DNA of 64,000 bases from Paranoxybacillus vitaminiphilus (GCF_003259935.1 NZ_QLMH01000002.1:368551-432550), one strand, 5' to 3'; positions 52,388 to 61,949 are shown, numbered from the stretch's first letter. A program made the numbers and translations. Notes: generated by a model not told the origin, from the sequence alone.

Positions 52388-53197
52388 ATGGACAAAACAT
52401 CAATTATCGGTATTATTCTTGGCATCATCGCTGTTGGCCTTGGAATGTTCTTTAAAGGAGTCAGCCCCTCCGTATTAATTAACCCTGCTGCTATTTTAAT
52501 TATTATCGTTGGAACGATGGCTTCAGTGACCATCGCCTTTCCTACCAGTGAAATAAAAAAAATTCCTAAATTGTTTGGCGTGATTTTTAAAGAGCAAAAA
52601 ACTCCCAAAATTGAAGAACTCATTCCGCTTTTTGTCGAATGGGCCAACATTGCTCGCCGCGAAGGACTATTAGCATTAGAAGCAAAGGTTGAAGAAATTG
52701 ATGACCCATTTTTACGCAATGGCTTAAGCATGGCGATCGACGGGCAGACGCAAGAATTTATCCGCGATGTCATGACCGAAGAAATCGCCGCGATGGAAGA
52801 GCGGCATCAAGCAAATGCAGCCATTTTTACACAGGCAGGAACATATGCTCCAACACTTGGGGTACTCGGAGCAGTAGTTGGTTTAATTGCCGCATTACAA
52901 AACATGCAAAACATTGAAGAGCTGGGACTTGCGATCAGTGCCGCTTTCGTTGCTACGTTGCTGGGAATTTTTACAGGCTATGTATTATGGCATCCATTTG
53001 CTAATAAATTAAGGAGAAAATCAAAAGAAGAAATAAAAGTGCGCCAAGTGATGATTGAAGGAGTTCTTTCGATTTTAGAAGGACAAGCACCTCGGGCGAT
53101 TGAGCAAAAATTGGCTTCTTATCTCCCTGAAGCGGAAAGAAAAAAGGTGCTGGTGGAAGGAGATAAACAAGATGGCGAAAAAGAAAAAGCATCATGA
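52388..53197 (+). CDS. motA: Flagellar motor stator protein MotA
   Basis: A 269-aa four-helix membrane protein of the stator. MDKTSIIGIILG start, cytoplasmic loop with RREGLLALE and MTEEIAAMEERH, then AGTYAPTLGVLGAVVGLI for helices 3-4. Closer to B. subtilis MotA (proton-driven) than to MotP. AGAGGTGAT precedes the ATG. Overlaps motB by 26 bp. Confidence 0.95.
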   Translation: MDKTSIIGIILGIIAVGLGMFFKGVSPSVLINPAAILIIIVGTMASVTIAFPTSEIKKIPKLFGVIFKEQKTPKIEELIPLFVEWANIARREGLLALEAKVEEIDDPFLRNGLSMAIDGQTQEFIRDVMTEEIAAMEERHQANAAIFTQAGTYAPTLGVLGAVVGLIAALQNMQNIEELGLAISAAFVATLLGIFTGYVLWHPFANKLRRKSKEEIKVRQVMIEGVLSILEGQAPRAIEQKLASYLPEAERKKVLVEGDKQDGEKEKAS

Positions 53198-53921
53198 TGA
53201 AAATCATATTGATGAAACATGGCTCATTCCATATGCAGACTTATTAACTTTATTATTAGCACTTTTTATCGTTTTATTCGCCAGCAGCCAGCTTGATTCA
53301 AAAAAATTCCAACAACTTGCTCGCTCATTTAATAGTGCTTTAGCCGGTGGCACAGGTGTACTTGAATTTCCAAGCCCATTGGATGAAGAACAAAAGCAAT
53401 CCTTGAATCGAGAGGATCAACAAAATAATCAAACTCAACAGCCAGCTTATGAAAAAAAAGAATTACAACAAGTACAAGGAAAAATTAATCAATACATTCA
53501 GCACGAAAATTTAACCGGGCAGCTGAAAACGACATTAACGGAGGAAGGGCTGCTTGTTACTATTTTAAACGATGTATTGTTCGATTCAGGAAGCGCTGAA
53601 GTAAGACCGCAGGATCGGAAGCTGGCCAAAGAAATTTCCCGGCTGCTCGTCATGAATCCACCGCGCAGCATTATTATTAGCGGTCATACCGATAATGTAC
53701 CGATTCATAACTCCCAGTTTTCATCGAACTGGGAACTAAGCGTGATGCGCGCCGTTAACTTCATGAGTTTATTATTAGAAAACAAGCAGCTCGACCCGCG
53801 TTGGTTCAGCGCAAAAGGTTACGGTGAGTATAAACCGGTCGCCTCCAACGATACAGAGGAAGGAAGAAAGAAAAACCGCCGCGTTGAAATTTTGATTGTA
53901 CCAAACGAACCAGCCAATTAA
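53172..53921 (+). CDS. motB: Flagellar motor stator protein MotB
   Basis: A 249-aa protein with a single N-terminal helix carrying the ion-binding Asp in WLIPYADLLTLLLALF, a Gln-rich linker (about 75-115), and an OmpA-like peptidoglycan-binding domain (IISGHTDNVPIH, NRRVEILIV). The ATG at 53172 has AAGGAG upstream. Coupled to motA. Confidence 0.95.
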   Translation: MAKKKKHHDENHIDETWLIPYADLLTLLLALFIVLFASSQLDSKKFQQLARSFNSALAGGTGVLEFPSPLDEEQKQSLNREDQQNNQTQQPAYEKKELQQVQGKINQYIQHENLTGQLKTTLTEEGLLVTILNDVLFDSGSAEVRPQDRKLAKEISRLLVMNPPRSIIISGHTDNVPIHNSQFSSNWELSVMRAVNFMSLLLENKQLDPRWFSAKGYGEYKPVASNDTEEGRKKNRRVEILIVPNEPAN

Positions 53922-53924
53922 AAA

Positions 53925-54038
53925 GAGGATGACCTTAAGAAGAAGTCAGACTCCACAACCATAATAATATAAGCATTACATAAGAGCACCAGCTATATAT
54001 TATGGATCGTGAGGTCAGACACTTATCGGTCATCCTCT
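53925..54038. repeat. Dispersed palindromic element, copy 13 (motB / yubA)
   Basis: About 114 bp between convergent stops. Outer arms GAGGATGACC and GGTCATCCTC match each other exactly but differ from other copies, a clear paired change. Inner arms AAGTCAGACTCC and GTGAGGTCAGACACTT. Confidence 0.85.
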
Positions 54039-54052
54039 TTTTCGTTTTATCG

Positions 54053-55081
54053 CTAAATTTTAAAGGAAATTTTAATAATTCCTGCCTTAACCATCGTATC
54101 AACAATAATGACAAGCGCCGGCCCTAAAAATAAACCGGCAAACCCGAGCAGCTGAAAGCCTAAATAAACACTCACTAATGCCGCAAGCGGGCTAATTCCT
54201 AAATTAGAAGAGAAAATCTTCGGTTCAATTGTTCTGCGAATAACCGTAATAACGATAAATAACACAATCAGTCCGATTCCCAACCCTTGATTTCCGTTCA
54301 TCATACTGAAGATAGCCCAAGGCACAAGAACGGAGCCTGTTCCTAAAATCGGCAAAATATCTACGATTACAATTAATAATGACAAAATGATTGGATACTC
54401 GACCCGTAAAAGCAGCAAACCGCCAAGCGCCAACAAAAATGTAATTAAACTTAATAAAAATTGCGCTTTAATAAAGCCGATTACCGCCTTATTCAACTGC
54501 GTCATAATAATCGTTAACCGTTGTTTCGTATCGGCAGATAAATATTTTTCAATGCTTTTCTTTAATCTAGGCAAATCCAAACTGATCAGAAATAGGGCGA
54601 TTAAGTAAATTAAAAAGTGAATGATCAAACCTGGAATAGTCGTAATATAGTGAATAATTGTCTCCGTTAAATTTTTCGCAAAATTAAGCAGCAAGTTTTT
54701 AATTGCCTCAACACTGTTTTCCAATGAAACAATAATTTCTCTTGGAATGGAATGAGAATACAGCTCCCATTTTTTTATAAACTGGTCGACAACCATCGTA
54801 ATTTCCGATAAGACAGAAGGGAGTTTTTGTGAAAATGTAATAACCTGCTCAATAATAATAACGATCGTAAAATAGGAAGCAAAGCCAATGACAATGACAA
54901 ACAAGGAAAAAACGGCCGTTACCGCATGGATTCGTTTAAACTTGTATTGTTGTTGCAGTTTTTGCACGAATGGCTCTAATAAAAGAGCGGTAACAAGCGC
55001 AAATATTAACGGCAGGCTGTATGGAATTAAATAAAAAAGAATCGCTAATAGTACGACAAGTGTAATAAACTTTTTGACCAT
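54053..55081 (-). CDS. yubA: AI-2E family transporter (YubA-like)
   Basis: A 342-aa polytopic membrane protein with about eight helices and the family segments IVDILPILGTGSVLVPW and GLFLGPALVIIVD near the C-terminus. Family members export small molecules or ions; the substrate is not predictable. It follows uppP by about 105 bp, the same pairing as yubB-yubA in B. subtilis. Confidence 0.88.
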   Translation of the reverse strand: MVKKFITLVVLLAILFYLIPYSLPLIFALVTALLLEPFVQKLQQQYKFKRIHAVTAVFSLFVIVIGFASYFTIVIIIEQVITFSQKLPSVLSEITMVVDQFIKKWELYSHSIPREIIVSLENSVEAIKNLLLNFAKNLTETIIHYITTIPGLIIHFLIYLIALFLISLDLPRLKKSIEKYLSADTKQRLTIIMTQLNKAVIGFIKAQFLLSLITFLLALGGLLLLRVEYPIILSLLIVIVDILPILGTGSVLVPWAIFSMMNGNQGLGIGLIVLFIVITVIRRTIEPKIFSSNLGISPLAALVSVYLGFQLLGFAGLFLGPALVIIVDTMVKAGIIKISFKI

Positions 55082-55158
55082 CGTCTTCGTTCATCTCGTT
55101 TCTATCATAATTGCAATTTCCTATGTTTAAATATAGCGAATGACTGTCGCAAAAATCA

Positions 55159-55187
55159 ATAAAAAAACGGTCTATCATTGACCGTTT
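55159..55187 (-). terminator. Terminator of uppP
   Basis: AACGGTC-AATGAT-AGACCGTT hairpin on the minus strand followed by seven T, at the uppP stop. Confidence 0.88.
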
Positions 55188-55966
55188 TAAAATTTTCCTG
55201 TTGCTTGAAAAGCAATAATAACCAATCCAAGAATCCATACATATACAGCAAACACTTTTAATGAATGCTTCTTTAAATAGCCGATCATCCATTTGACTGC
55301 CAAATAACCGAATAAGGCAGAAGAGATCGTTCCAACGATTAAGGCAGAAGCAGAGACGTTCTCGACATTTCCTTGGACTAAGTCAACCGATTGCAGCACA
55401 ATCGCCCCGACAATGGCCGGAGTCGATAATAAGAATGAAAAATAGGCGGCTGTTTCGCGATCAAGTTTGCGGATGAGCGCCGCAACAATCGTTAACCCCG
55501 AACGGGAGATCGCTGGAAAAATGGCTGCTGCTTGAAATGCTCCAATCACGAACGCATCGGTATATGTAATATCCTCCATTCGTTTATATCCATTTTTGAT
55601 TCCATCGGCAAACCAAAGGAAAAGCCCCGTTATTAAAAATTCCCAGCCGATTGTGACACCTGTTTTCGAAATTTCTTCAAAATAATCTTTAAACAACAAA
55701 CCAACGACAACCGCTGGAATCGTTCCAACGACTAACAAAAACGTCAGCTTGCTGAACGGCTTTCTTAAAATATACAACAGTTCTTCTTTATAAATAATAA
55801 ACACGGCAAGCAATGTTCCGATATGAAGCATCGTATCGAGAAACAATCCCGCCTCATCTAAGCCAAATAGATGTCTGCCCAAATATAAATGACCGGTACT
55901 GCTAATCGGCAAAAATTCTGTCAATCCTTGAATAAGACCTAAAATAAAGGCTTCTAACTTCGTCAT
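55187..55966 (-). CDS. uppP: Undecaprenyl-diphosphatase (BacA/UppP)
   Basis: A 259-aa membrane phosphatase recycling the cell wall lipid carrier; also gives bacitracin tolerance. Catalytic segment GLTEFLPISSTGHL near 15-28 and FPAISRSG near 152. Seven or eight membrane helices. Confidence 0.96.
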   Translation of the reverse strand: MTKLEAFILGLIQGLTEFLPISSTGHLYLGRHLFGLDEAGLFLDTMLHIGTLLAVFIIYKEELLYILRKPFSKLTFLLVVGTIPAVVVGLLFKDYFEEISKTGVTIGWEFLITGLFLWFADGIKNGYKRMEDITYTDAFVIGAFQAAAIFPAISRSGLTIVAALIRKLDRETAAYFSFLLSTPAIVGAIVLQSVDLVQGNVENVSASALIVGTISSALFGYLAVKWMIGYLKKHSLKVFAVYVWILGLVIIAFQATGKF

Positions 55967-56076
55967 TTTATCCCACCTGTCTTTATTTTATCCCACTTAA
56001 TGTATTATATTGGGATTTGTCCAAAGAGACCACTATTTTTTATGCAAATATAGCAACAGTTGGCCCATTCGCTTCA

Positions 56077-57417
56077 TCACCCCGTAAACAGTTCACCATC
56101 CGGATAGCGCACTTTCGTTTTTTCCGGCTTGGAAATCGAGTACACTAATGTTAACGGTCCCATTTTCCCTAAAAACATAATAAATATAATAATAATTTTT
56201 CCTAACGATGATAAATGCGGAGTAAAGTTCATCGATAAACCAACTGTGCCAAACGCTGAAACCACTTCGAACAAAATCGGCATTAACCCAGCGTCTTCCG
56301 TAAATGTCAACAGCATTGTCGCAATAAAAATAAATAAAATGCTTATCGATAAAATGGCTAATGCCCGAAACAAAATTTGGTTGCGAATGGTGCGGTTAAA
56401 AATAATAATTTCTTCTTTTCCTTTAATAAAATTAATGACCGCAAACACAATAACAATAAAAGTCGTTAATTTAATCCCTCCGCCCGTAGACGTACTTCCT
56501 GCACCGACAAACATAAGTAAAAGCATTAACATCAATGTCGGCTGCTGGAGAGAGGCGATATCAATCGTGTTAAAACCTGCTGTCCGCGGCGTGATTCCTT
56601 GAAAGTAAGCCGCCCATATTTTCTCCGAAGCGGATAATTTTCCGAGCGTATTCGGATTCGAATATTCAAAAACGAAAATCGCTAATATGGCTAAAACATT
56701 AACAATGAGCGTACTTACTAACATCACTTTTGAATGCAGCGATAGTTTTTTAAAACGGCGCTGATAATATAAATCGAATACAACCGTAAATCCTAATCCA
56801 CCGGTCATAATTAAAGTAGTAATCACAAGGTTCACAATCGGATCGCCGACAAAGCGGGATAAATTGTCAGGCCAAAGCGCAAATCCCGCATTGTTGAACG
56901 CCGCTATTGTATGAAATAAGCTATAGTATAATCCTTTCGTCCAGCCCATTTCAGGAACCCACTTTGCCACTAAAAAAATAACTCCCAACAACTCCATGAT
57001 AAAGACGAAAATAAATAAGTTGCGAACGAGGCGAATCACTCCGCCGAGAGAAGGCTGATTTAACGCTTCCTGCATGAGCAAGCGCTGCTTCATGCCGATT
57101 TTTTTTCCAAGCATGATGACAACAAGAACGGCAAACGCCATCACTCCAATTCCGCCAATTTGAATTAAAAGCATAATGACAATTTCCCCAAATAACGTAA
57201 ACGTTGAACCTACGTCAATCGGCGCCAACCCTGTTACCGTTGCCGCTGATGTGGAGATAAAAAAAGCATCAATCCAGCTGATTTCTTTCTCCGTCGCAAA
57301 CGGAAGCTTTAAAAGCAAGCCGCCAAGAGTGACAAGACAAATAAAAATAAGCGCTAAAAATTGCGGCGGAGTAAATTTAATTGGTTTGTACATCATCTTT
57401 GATCTGTACTCTCTCAT
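56077..57417 (-). CDS. ktrB: K+ uptake channel subunit (KtrB/TrkH family)
   Basis: A 446-aa potassium channel subunit with four M1-P-M2 repeats. The P-loop filter signatures are visible as TGLAPIDVG, NNAGFALWP, TAGFNTIDI and GTVGLSMNF. No KtrA gene is adjacent, as for ktrB/ktrD orphan loci. The start MREYRSK is set by AAGGGG at 9 bp; the frame to 57456 overlaps the riboswitch terminator. Control is by the c-di-AMP riboswitch just upstream. Confidence 0.95.
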   Translation of the reverse strand: MREYRSKMMYKPIKFTPPQFLALIFICLVTLGGLLLKLPFATEKEISWIDAFFISTSAATVTGLAPIDVGSTFTLFGEIVIMLLIQIGGIGVMAFAVLVVIMLGKKIGMKQRLLMQEALNQPSLGGVIRLVRNLFIFVFIMELLGVIFLVAKWVPEMGWTKGLYYSLFHTIAAFNNAGFALWPDNLSRFVGDPIVNLVITTLIMTGGLGFTVVFDLYYQRRFKKLSLHSKVMLVSTLIVNVLAILAIFVFEYSNPNTLGKLSASEKIWAAYFQGITPRTAGFNTIDIASLQQPTLMLMLLLMFVGAGSTSTGGGIKLTTFIVIVFAVINFIKGKEEIIIFNRTIRNQILFRALAILSISILFIFIATMLLTFTEDAGLMPILFEVVSAFGTVGLSMNFTPHLSSLGKIIIIFIMFLGKMGPLTLVYSISKPEKTKVRYPDGELFTG

Positions 57418-57453
57418 AGACATATACCCCTTACGAAACATCGTTTTATGCAA

Positions 57454-57483
57454 CAAAAAAACACAGGAGAGCTCCTCCTGTGC
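57454..57483 (-). terminator. Riboswitch expression-platform terminator
   Basis: CACAGGAGGAGCTCTCCTGTG followed by seven T on the minus strand, between the aptamer and ktrB. Formation with ligand would switch ktrB off. Confidence 0.88.
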
Positions 57484-57497
57484 ACCGTCTCCCTCTC

Positions 57498-57632
57498 CTA
57501 AAACGCCTACGAGGTTAGCTGTCGGGTTAGGGAATTAGGAGTTTCCCCTCATAAAAACATGATTCACCCCAAGCGGCATGCGCCGCAACTTGTGGTTCCC
57601 CCGCTCCCTATATGGATTAAGCGCTGCTCGAT
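57498..57632 (-). ncRNA. Cyclic-di-AMP riboswitch (ydaO/yuaA leader)
   Basis: On the minus strand the ydaO consensus blocks appear in order: GCGCTTAATCC, GGGGGAACCA, GGGGTGAATC, AAACTCCT, AACCCGACAGCTAACCTCG, GTAGGCG. This class binds c-di-AMP and in Bacillus controls K+ uptake genes. A terminator follows within 15 nt. Confidence 0.93.
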
Positions 57633-57649
57633 ATTTACTTATGTCGTTT

Positions 57650-57678
57650 ATGTTACAAATTACTGCATAAACTGTAAA
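57650..57678 (-). promoter_or_regulatory. Promoter of the riboswitch-ktrB transcript
   Basis: TTTACA, 17 bp, TAACAT on the minus strand. The transcript would begin about 10-15 nt before the aptamer, which fits. The gap to corA (57679-57802) has nothing else I can name. Confidence 0.6.
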
Positions 57679-57802
57679 GATGGATTTTTTCTTATTTCCT
57701 GCATTTTTCTTCAATTATTCTTTTGTTTTACCGCTTTCATTTCTTCTCTTTTAAGTTCTCTCATGATTTCTTATAAATCCACCAATCGTTGAGATAACGA
57801 TT

Positions 57803-58756
57803 TTAACGATCGAACCACCCTTTATGGCGAAACCAAAAGTACATCGACAGCCCCAAAATCGCCATGAATCCGAGAACGGCAAAATAACCGTATTTCCAAG
57901 ATAACTCCGGCATATATTCAAAATTCATTCCATATATTCCGGCAATAAAAGTTAACGGCATAAAAATCGTTGTAATGACCGTAAGAACCATCATTGTCGA
58001 ATTGGTGCGGTTGGCATTAATCGATAAATAATTATCGCGAATGTCAGAGGTTAACTCGCGATTCGCTTCAATCATTTCCGCCAGTTTTAATAAATGGTCA
58101 TATATATCTTTAAAATGGGAGCGCTGATCAGCCGACATTTCAATATGGGTAGAATTTAACAAGCGGTACAAAAGATCCCTCATCGGAAACACCGTTCGCC
58201 GCAGTTTTAACAATCTGCCGCGAATGTCAAAAATTTGATTGATTAATAACTCCAAACGTTTTCCTTTATCTTTGTTATCCACATCATTTAATTCATCTTC
58301 AAGCTGATACACAATCGGAAAATATTCATCAACCAGTTTATCAAGCATTACATAAAAAGCATAAATCGTTCCATCTTTCCAAGACGATTTCTGCTGCAGC
58401 ACGCGATTCCAAGCCAAATCCATTTCCGGCAATATTTCGTCATGATAGGTAACGATATACTTTTTCGATAAAAAAACATCGACTTCCCTCGTCTCAAGCG
58501 TATTTTTATGTAAAGAATGAAAGACAAAAAAATGATACCCTTCATAATAATCCAGCTTCGGCCGCTGTAAAAAATGAAAACAATCTTCTATTGCCAACGG
58601 ATGAAAATGAAAAAATTCGGAAAGCACATTTTTCTCCATATCGCTCGGTTCCTGCAAATCGACCCAGTACCATACAATTTTTTCATCATTCAACTGTTCA
58701 AGCGGCAAATCAATTAATATTTCATGTTGGGTTGTAAAGGCCATCGTTCGAATCAT
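57803..58756 (-). CDS. corA: CorA family Mg2+ transporter
   Basis: A 317-aa protein with a large N-terminal cytoplasmic domain, a long helix, and two C-terminal membrane helices bearing the YGMNFEYMPEL signature near 278. Pentameric magnesium/cobalt channel. GGAGAGGAG-like ribosome site. Downstream of the dispersed copy 14. Confidence 0.95.
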   Translation of the reverse strand: MIRTMAFTTQHEILIDLPLEQLNDEKIVWYWVDLQEPSDMEKNVLSEFFHFHPLAIEDCFHFLQRPKLDYYEGYHFFVFHSLHKNTLETREVDVFLSKKYIVTYHDEILPEMDLAWNRVLQQKSSWKDGTIYAFYVMLDKLVDEYFPIVYQLEDELNDVDNKDKGKRLELLINQIFDIRGRLLKLRRTVFPMRDLLYRLLNSTHIEMSADQRSHFKDIYDHLLKLAEMIEANRELTSDIRDNYLSINANRTNSTMMVLTVITTIFMPLTFIAGIYGMNFEYMPELSWKYGYFAVLGFMAILGLSMYFWFRHKGWFDR

Positions 58757-58788
58757 TGGAAAGCTCCTCTCATTCGAAAAAAGTTAGA

Positions 58789-58893
58789 AGAGGCTGACCT
58801 AAAACAAAGTGTCAGCCCCCTCGGACATAACATTAGATAAATGGACGATCATTGTGAAATGCACGTGAAGCCAGACACTTATAAGTCAGTTTC
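58789..58893. repeat. Dispersed palindromic element, copy 14 (3' of dedA)
   Basis: About 105 bp: GAGGCTGACC, AAGTGTCAGCCCCC, a diverged centre, GTGAAGCCAGACACTT, AAGTCAGTTTC. It ends 4 bp from the dedA stop. Confidence 0.8.
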
Positions 58894-58897
58894 ATTA

Positions 58898-59494
58898 TTA
58901 TTTCTCTTTTCTTTTCTTCATAAATCGCACTGCTATGTAAAGAAGTGTAGCAACAACAGCTCCTGTAATAACCGGCTGCAAATACGGCCTTGCCATTTCA
59001 TCAATTTGCTGCCAATTGTCGCCCAGCTTTTCACCGAGATAAATAAAAAAAATCGACCATGGAATCACAGCAGCTGTTGTATATAGCGTAAATTTAGGCA
59101 GCGGCATTTTGGCAATGCCGGCTGGTATGGAAATGGCATGGCGCACAACCGGAATAAAACGGGCCGTAAAAATCACACCGGTCCCATACTTTTGAAACCA
59201 CTCCTCTGATAAATCCAGATGCTTCTTTTTAATTAATAAATATTTCCCATATTTATCCAAAAAAGGACGCCCTCCGTAATAACCCATCCAGTAAAGAAAA
59301 AGTTGCGCGAGCGTACCACCAATCGTCCCGGCAATGACCGCGCCGATAAACGTAATTTCCCCGCGCGATACTAAATATCCGGCATAAGACAAGACAATTT
59401 CACTTGGAATGATCTCGATCATCAATCCGAGCGCAATCCCTATATACCCTAGGTCAGCCAAAAACGTAAAAATCGTTTGAATCAGTTCATGCAT
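58898..59494 (-). CDS. DedA family membrane protein
   Basis: A 198-aa DedA/SNARE-associated membrane protein. Signatures: E-IIPSEIVLSYAGYL, G-x-YYGGRPF, and FTARFIPVVRHAISIPAG with the conserved arginines near 120. The family includes undecaprenyl phosphate and PE flippases. The start MHELIQT has AGGAGGG upstream. Which DedA paralogue cannot be told from sequence alone. Confidence 0.92.
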   Translation of the reverse strand: MHELIQTIFTFLADLGYIGIALGLMIEIIPSEIVLSYAGYLVSRGEITFIGAVIAGTIGGTLAQLFLYWMGYYGGRPFLDKYGKYLLIKKKHLDLSEEWFQKYGTGVIFTARFIPVVRHAISIPAGIAKMPLPKFTLYTTAAVIPWSIFFIYLGEKLGDNWQQIDEMARPYLQPVITGAVVATLLYIAVRFMKKRKEK

Positions 59495-59681
59495 GTATTT
59501 CCCTCCTATGTACAAAGACAAGCTTCTTTTTAAACGATATTCCGAAGAAATTATACTATACCATTATACATGAAAGAAAAAATATTAGCGTTCTTTATTA
59601 TAAATAAACACGGACAGCCATTTATTTTCATACATATAAATAATAGGCAAACGCCTAAAAACATTGGCGTGAGGTGAGAAG

Positions 59682-60392
59682 ATGTCCGGTTTATTATCTG
59701 CGTTAGCTTTTTTTGTAAAAGAACTGCTGTTTTTAGTGTCGTATATCAAGAATAATGCGTTTCCCCAGCCGTTAAACCCTCAAGAAGAAGAAAAATACTT
59801 GCAGCTGATGGCCGAAGGAGATCAGGAAGCAAGGAATATTTTAATTGAACATAACTTGCGCCTTGTCGCCCATATCGTAAAAAAATTTGAAAACACCGGA
59901 GAAGATACGGAAGATTTAATTTCCATCGGTACAATCGGTCTCATTAAGGCGATTGAAAGCTATTCCCAAGGAAAGGGAACGAAACTTGCCACCTATGCGG
60001 CGCGGTGTATTGAAAATGAAATATTGATGCATCTTCGCTCGTTAAAAAAAACAAAAAAAGATGTCTCCCTTCACGACCCCATTGGTCAGGATAAGGAAGG
60101 CAACGAAATCAGCCTCCTCGATATCTTAAAATCCGAATCAGAAGATGTCGTAGATACAATTCAGTTAAACATGGAATTAGAAAAAATTAGAAAATATATT
60201 GACATTCTGGATGAACGGGAAAAAGAAGTGATTATCAGCCGGTTTGGCCTTGATTTGCAGAGAGAAAAAACACAGCGGGAAATCGCCAAAGAACTCGGCA
60301 TTTCAAGAAGCTATGTATCGCGAATCGAAAAGCGGGCGCTCATGAAAATGTTTCATGAGTTTTATCGAAACGAAAAAGAAAAGCGGAGATAA
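59682..60392 (+). CDS. sigK: Pro-sigma-K, sporulation sigma factor
   Basis: A 236-aa mother-cell sigma factor. Hydrophobic pro-sequence (1-20) ending VS before [10 protein letters not shown], removed by SpoIVFB. Region 2 ([29 protein letters not shown]) and region 4 HTH ([18 protein letters not shown]) are complete. The gene is continuous, so no skin-type element interrupts it as in B. subtilis. GTGAGGTGAG precedes the ATG. CATACATAT 60 bp upstream resembles a sporulation -10. Confidence 0.96.
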   Translation: MSGLLSALAFFVKELLFLVSYIKNNAFPQPLNPQEEEKYLQLMAEGDQEARNILIEHNLRLVAHIVKKFENTGEDTEDLISIGTIGLIKAIESYSQGKGTKLATYAARCIENEILMHLRSLKKTKKDVSLHDPIGQDKEGNEISLLDILKSESEDVVDTIQLNMELEKIRKYIDILDEREKEVIISRFGLDLQREKTQREIAKELGISRSYVSRIEKRALMKMFHEFYRNEKEKRR

Positions 60393-60411
60393 ACATATAT
60401 CTGCAAAGAAA

Positions 60412-60522
60412 AGGAGGCTGTCTCAAACGTTCAAGTGCAGACCCCGCAACCCAATATATCGATCATCATGTTGAGATAAATAAACTAGGCGTGAGGTCAG
60501 ACCTTATGAGACAGCCTTTTTT
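60412..60522. repeat. Dispersed palindromic element, copy 15 (3' of sigK)
   Basis: About 111 bp: AGGCTGTCTCA pairs with TGAGACAGCCT. Inner GCAGACCCCGCAAC and GTGAGGTCAGACC. Centre CAATATATCG. A seven-T run follows on the plus strand, so it can serve as the sigK terminator. The CRISPR array begins about 40 bp further. Confidence 0.88.
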
Positions 60523-60564
60523 TGAACAAAACCGGTCAGACACTTCCACTCTTCATAATAGTTA

Positions 60565-61933
60565 AGACAAAAGCAAATGGTATAAGATAAAAACTCGACC
60601 AAACCACTTATGACTTGATTGACGTTGACCCGTTTCAATTCCTCATAGTTAAGATAAAAACGTTTCAGTTGGCTACATTAGGAAGTGCTCACCCTAGTTT
60701 CAATTCCTCATAGTTAAGATAAAAACAAATACGGGAAAAGGAGCGGGAGTCTCGAAAAAAAGAGTTTCAATTCCTCATAGTTAAGATAAAAACTTTAGAA
60801 TTGGGTGAACTATGGGAAATTAGCCAGAAGTGTTTCAATTCCTCATAGTTAAGATAAAAACCTTCAAACTATCATCAGGCGTACCATTTTAATGGTGATG
60901 GTTTCAATTCCTCATAGTTAAGATAAAAACAAGATGTTGCTGGCGTTCCATTGGCGTACAATCCTGGTTTCAATTCCTCATAGTTAAGATAAAAACAGAA
61001 AATGATACTATACAAGAAGCTCAAAACTCCAAGTTTCAATTCCTCATAGTTAAGATAAAAACTGGCGGCTCTGGTGTTGAATGGTTTGACAATTGCAGCG
61101 AGTTTCAATTCCTCATAGTTAAGATAAAAACCTGTTCCCGGATGGCTTCACTTGGTTTTTCATCAAAATAGTTTCAATTCCTCATAGTTAAGATAAAAAC
61201 GAAAACAAAATTATCACTGATCGTAAAGAATTAGGGTTTCAATTCCTCATAGTTAAGATAAAAACAGTTTTTGTGCTTGCTCTAGTGAGATTTTTCGTAG
61301 AGAAGTTTCAATTCCTCATAGTTAAGATAAAAACAACACAAGAACATGCCTGTGAGATGGATTGGCTTGGTTTCAATTCCTCATAGTTAAGATAAAAACG
61401 ATGGAGAGTTCCTTATCAGCGAGCCAATGGAATTGGTTTCAATTCCTCATAGTTAAGATAAAAACTCATGTGGAATCAACTCCTTTATTTTTGGTGTTGT
61501 GTTTCAATTCCTCATAGTTAAGATAAAAACGAAAAGTTCCATTTGTTCTGTTTCTGTTAAATCAAGTTTCAATTCCTCATAGTTAAGATAAAAACCCAGA
61601 AACACCAGAACAAAAACAGCTAAGGGAGTTACAAGTTTCAATTCCTCATAGTTAAGATAAAAACCCGCTGCCGGACGTTGCAACATTGTTTCTAATTGGC
61701 GTTTCAATTCCTCATAGTTAAGATAAAAACCGTTGCTGATTGTGATTTCGGAGCCGTTCTCGTCTTTGAGTTTCAATTCCTCATAGTTAAGATAAAAACG
61801 ATGATTGTGCTTAAAAAAGTAAAACGCAACAATGAGTTTCAATTCCTCATAGTTAAGATAAAAACTCAGACGGATCAACATGAATGATTTTCCCATCATC
61901 TAAGTTTCAATTCCTCATAGTTAAGATAAAAAC
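60565..61933 (-). CRISPR. CRISPR array, 20 identical 30-nt repeats plus one degenerate terminal repeat
   Basis: On the plus strand each repeat starts GTTTCAATTCC and ends AAGATAAAAAC; perfect copies run from 60632 to 61933 with no mismatch that I can see. Spacers are 35-39 nt, all different; there are 19 between perfect repeats and one more (60595-60631) next to the degenerate end repeat 60565-60594. Read on the minus strand the repeat ends ATTGAAAC, the usual crRNA handle of type I-B and related III arrays, so transcription is likely leftward and the leader to the right. No cas genes are in the window. Type I-B is inferred from repeat form only. Confidence 0.97.
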
Positions 61934-61949
61934 CATTGTTTCTAATTGG
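61934..61949 (-). repeat. Truncated spacer remnant at the transposon border
   Basis: Sixteen bases directly after the last repeat are identical to 61684-61699 inside the spacer 61665-61700. They probably are the leader-distal end of a spacer cut by the transposon. Confidence 0.65.

Noticed and set aside
57423..57456. Upstream starts for ktrB
   Set aside because: They fall in the riboswitch terminator stem or too close to the ribosome site.
60875..61108. ORF with repeated FYLNYEELK peptide, and a similar one at 61504-61899
   Set aside because: It is a translation through CRISPR repeats; the 9-residue repeat is the CRISPR repeat itself.
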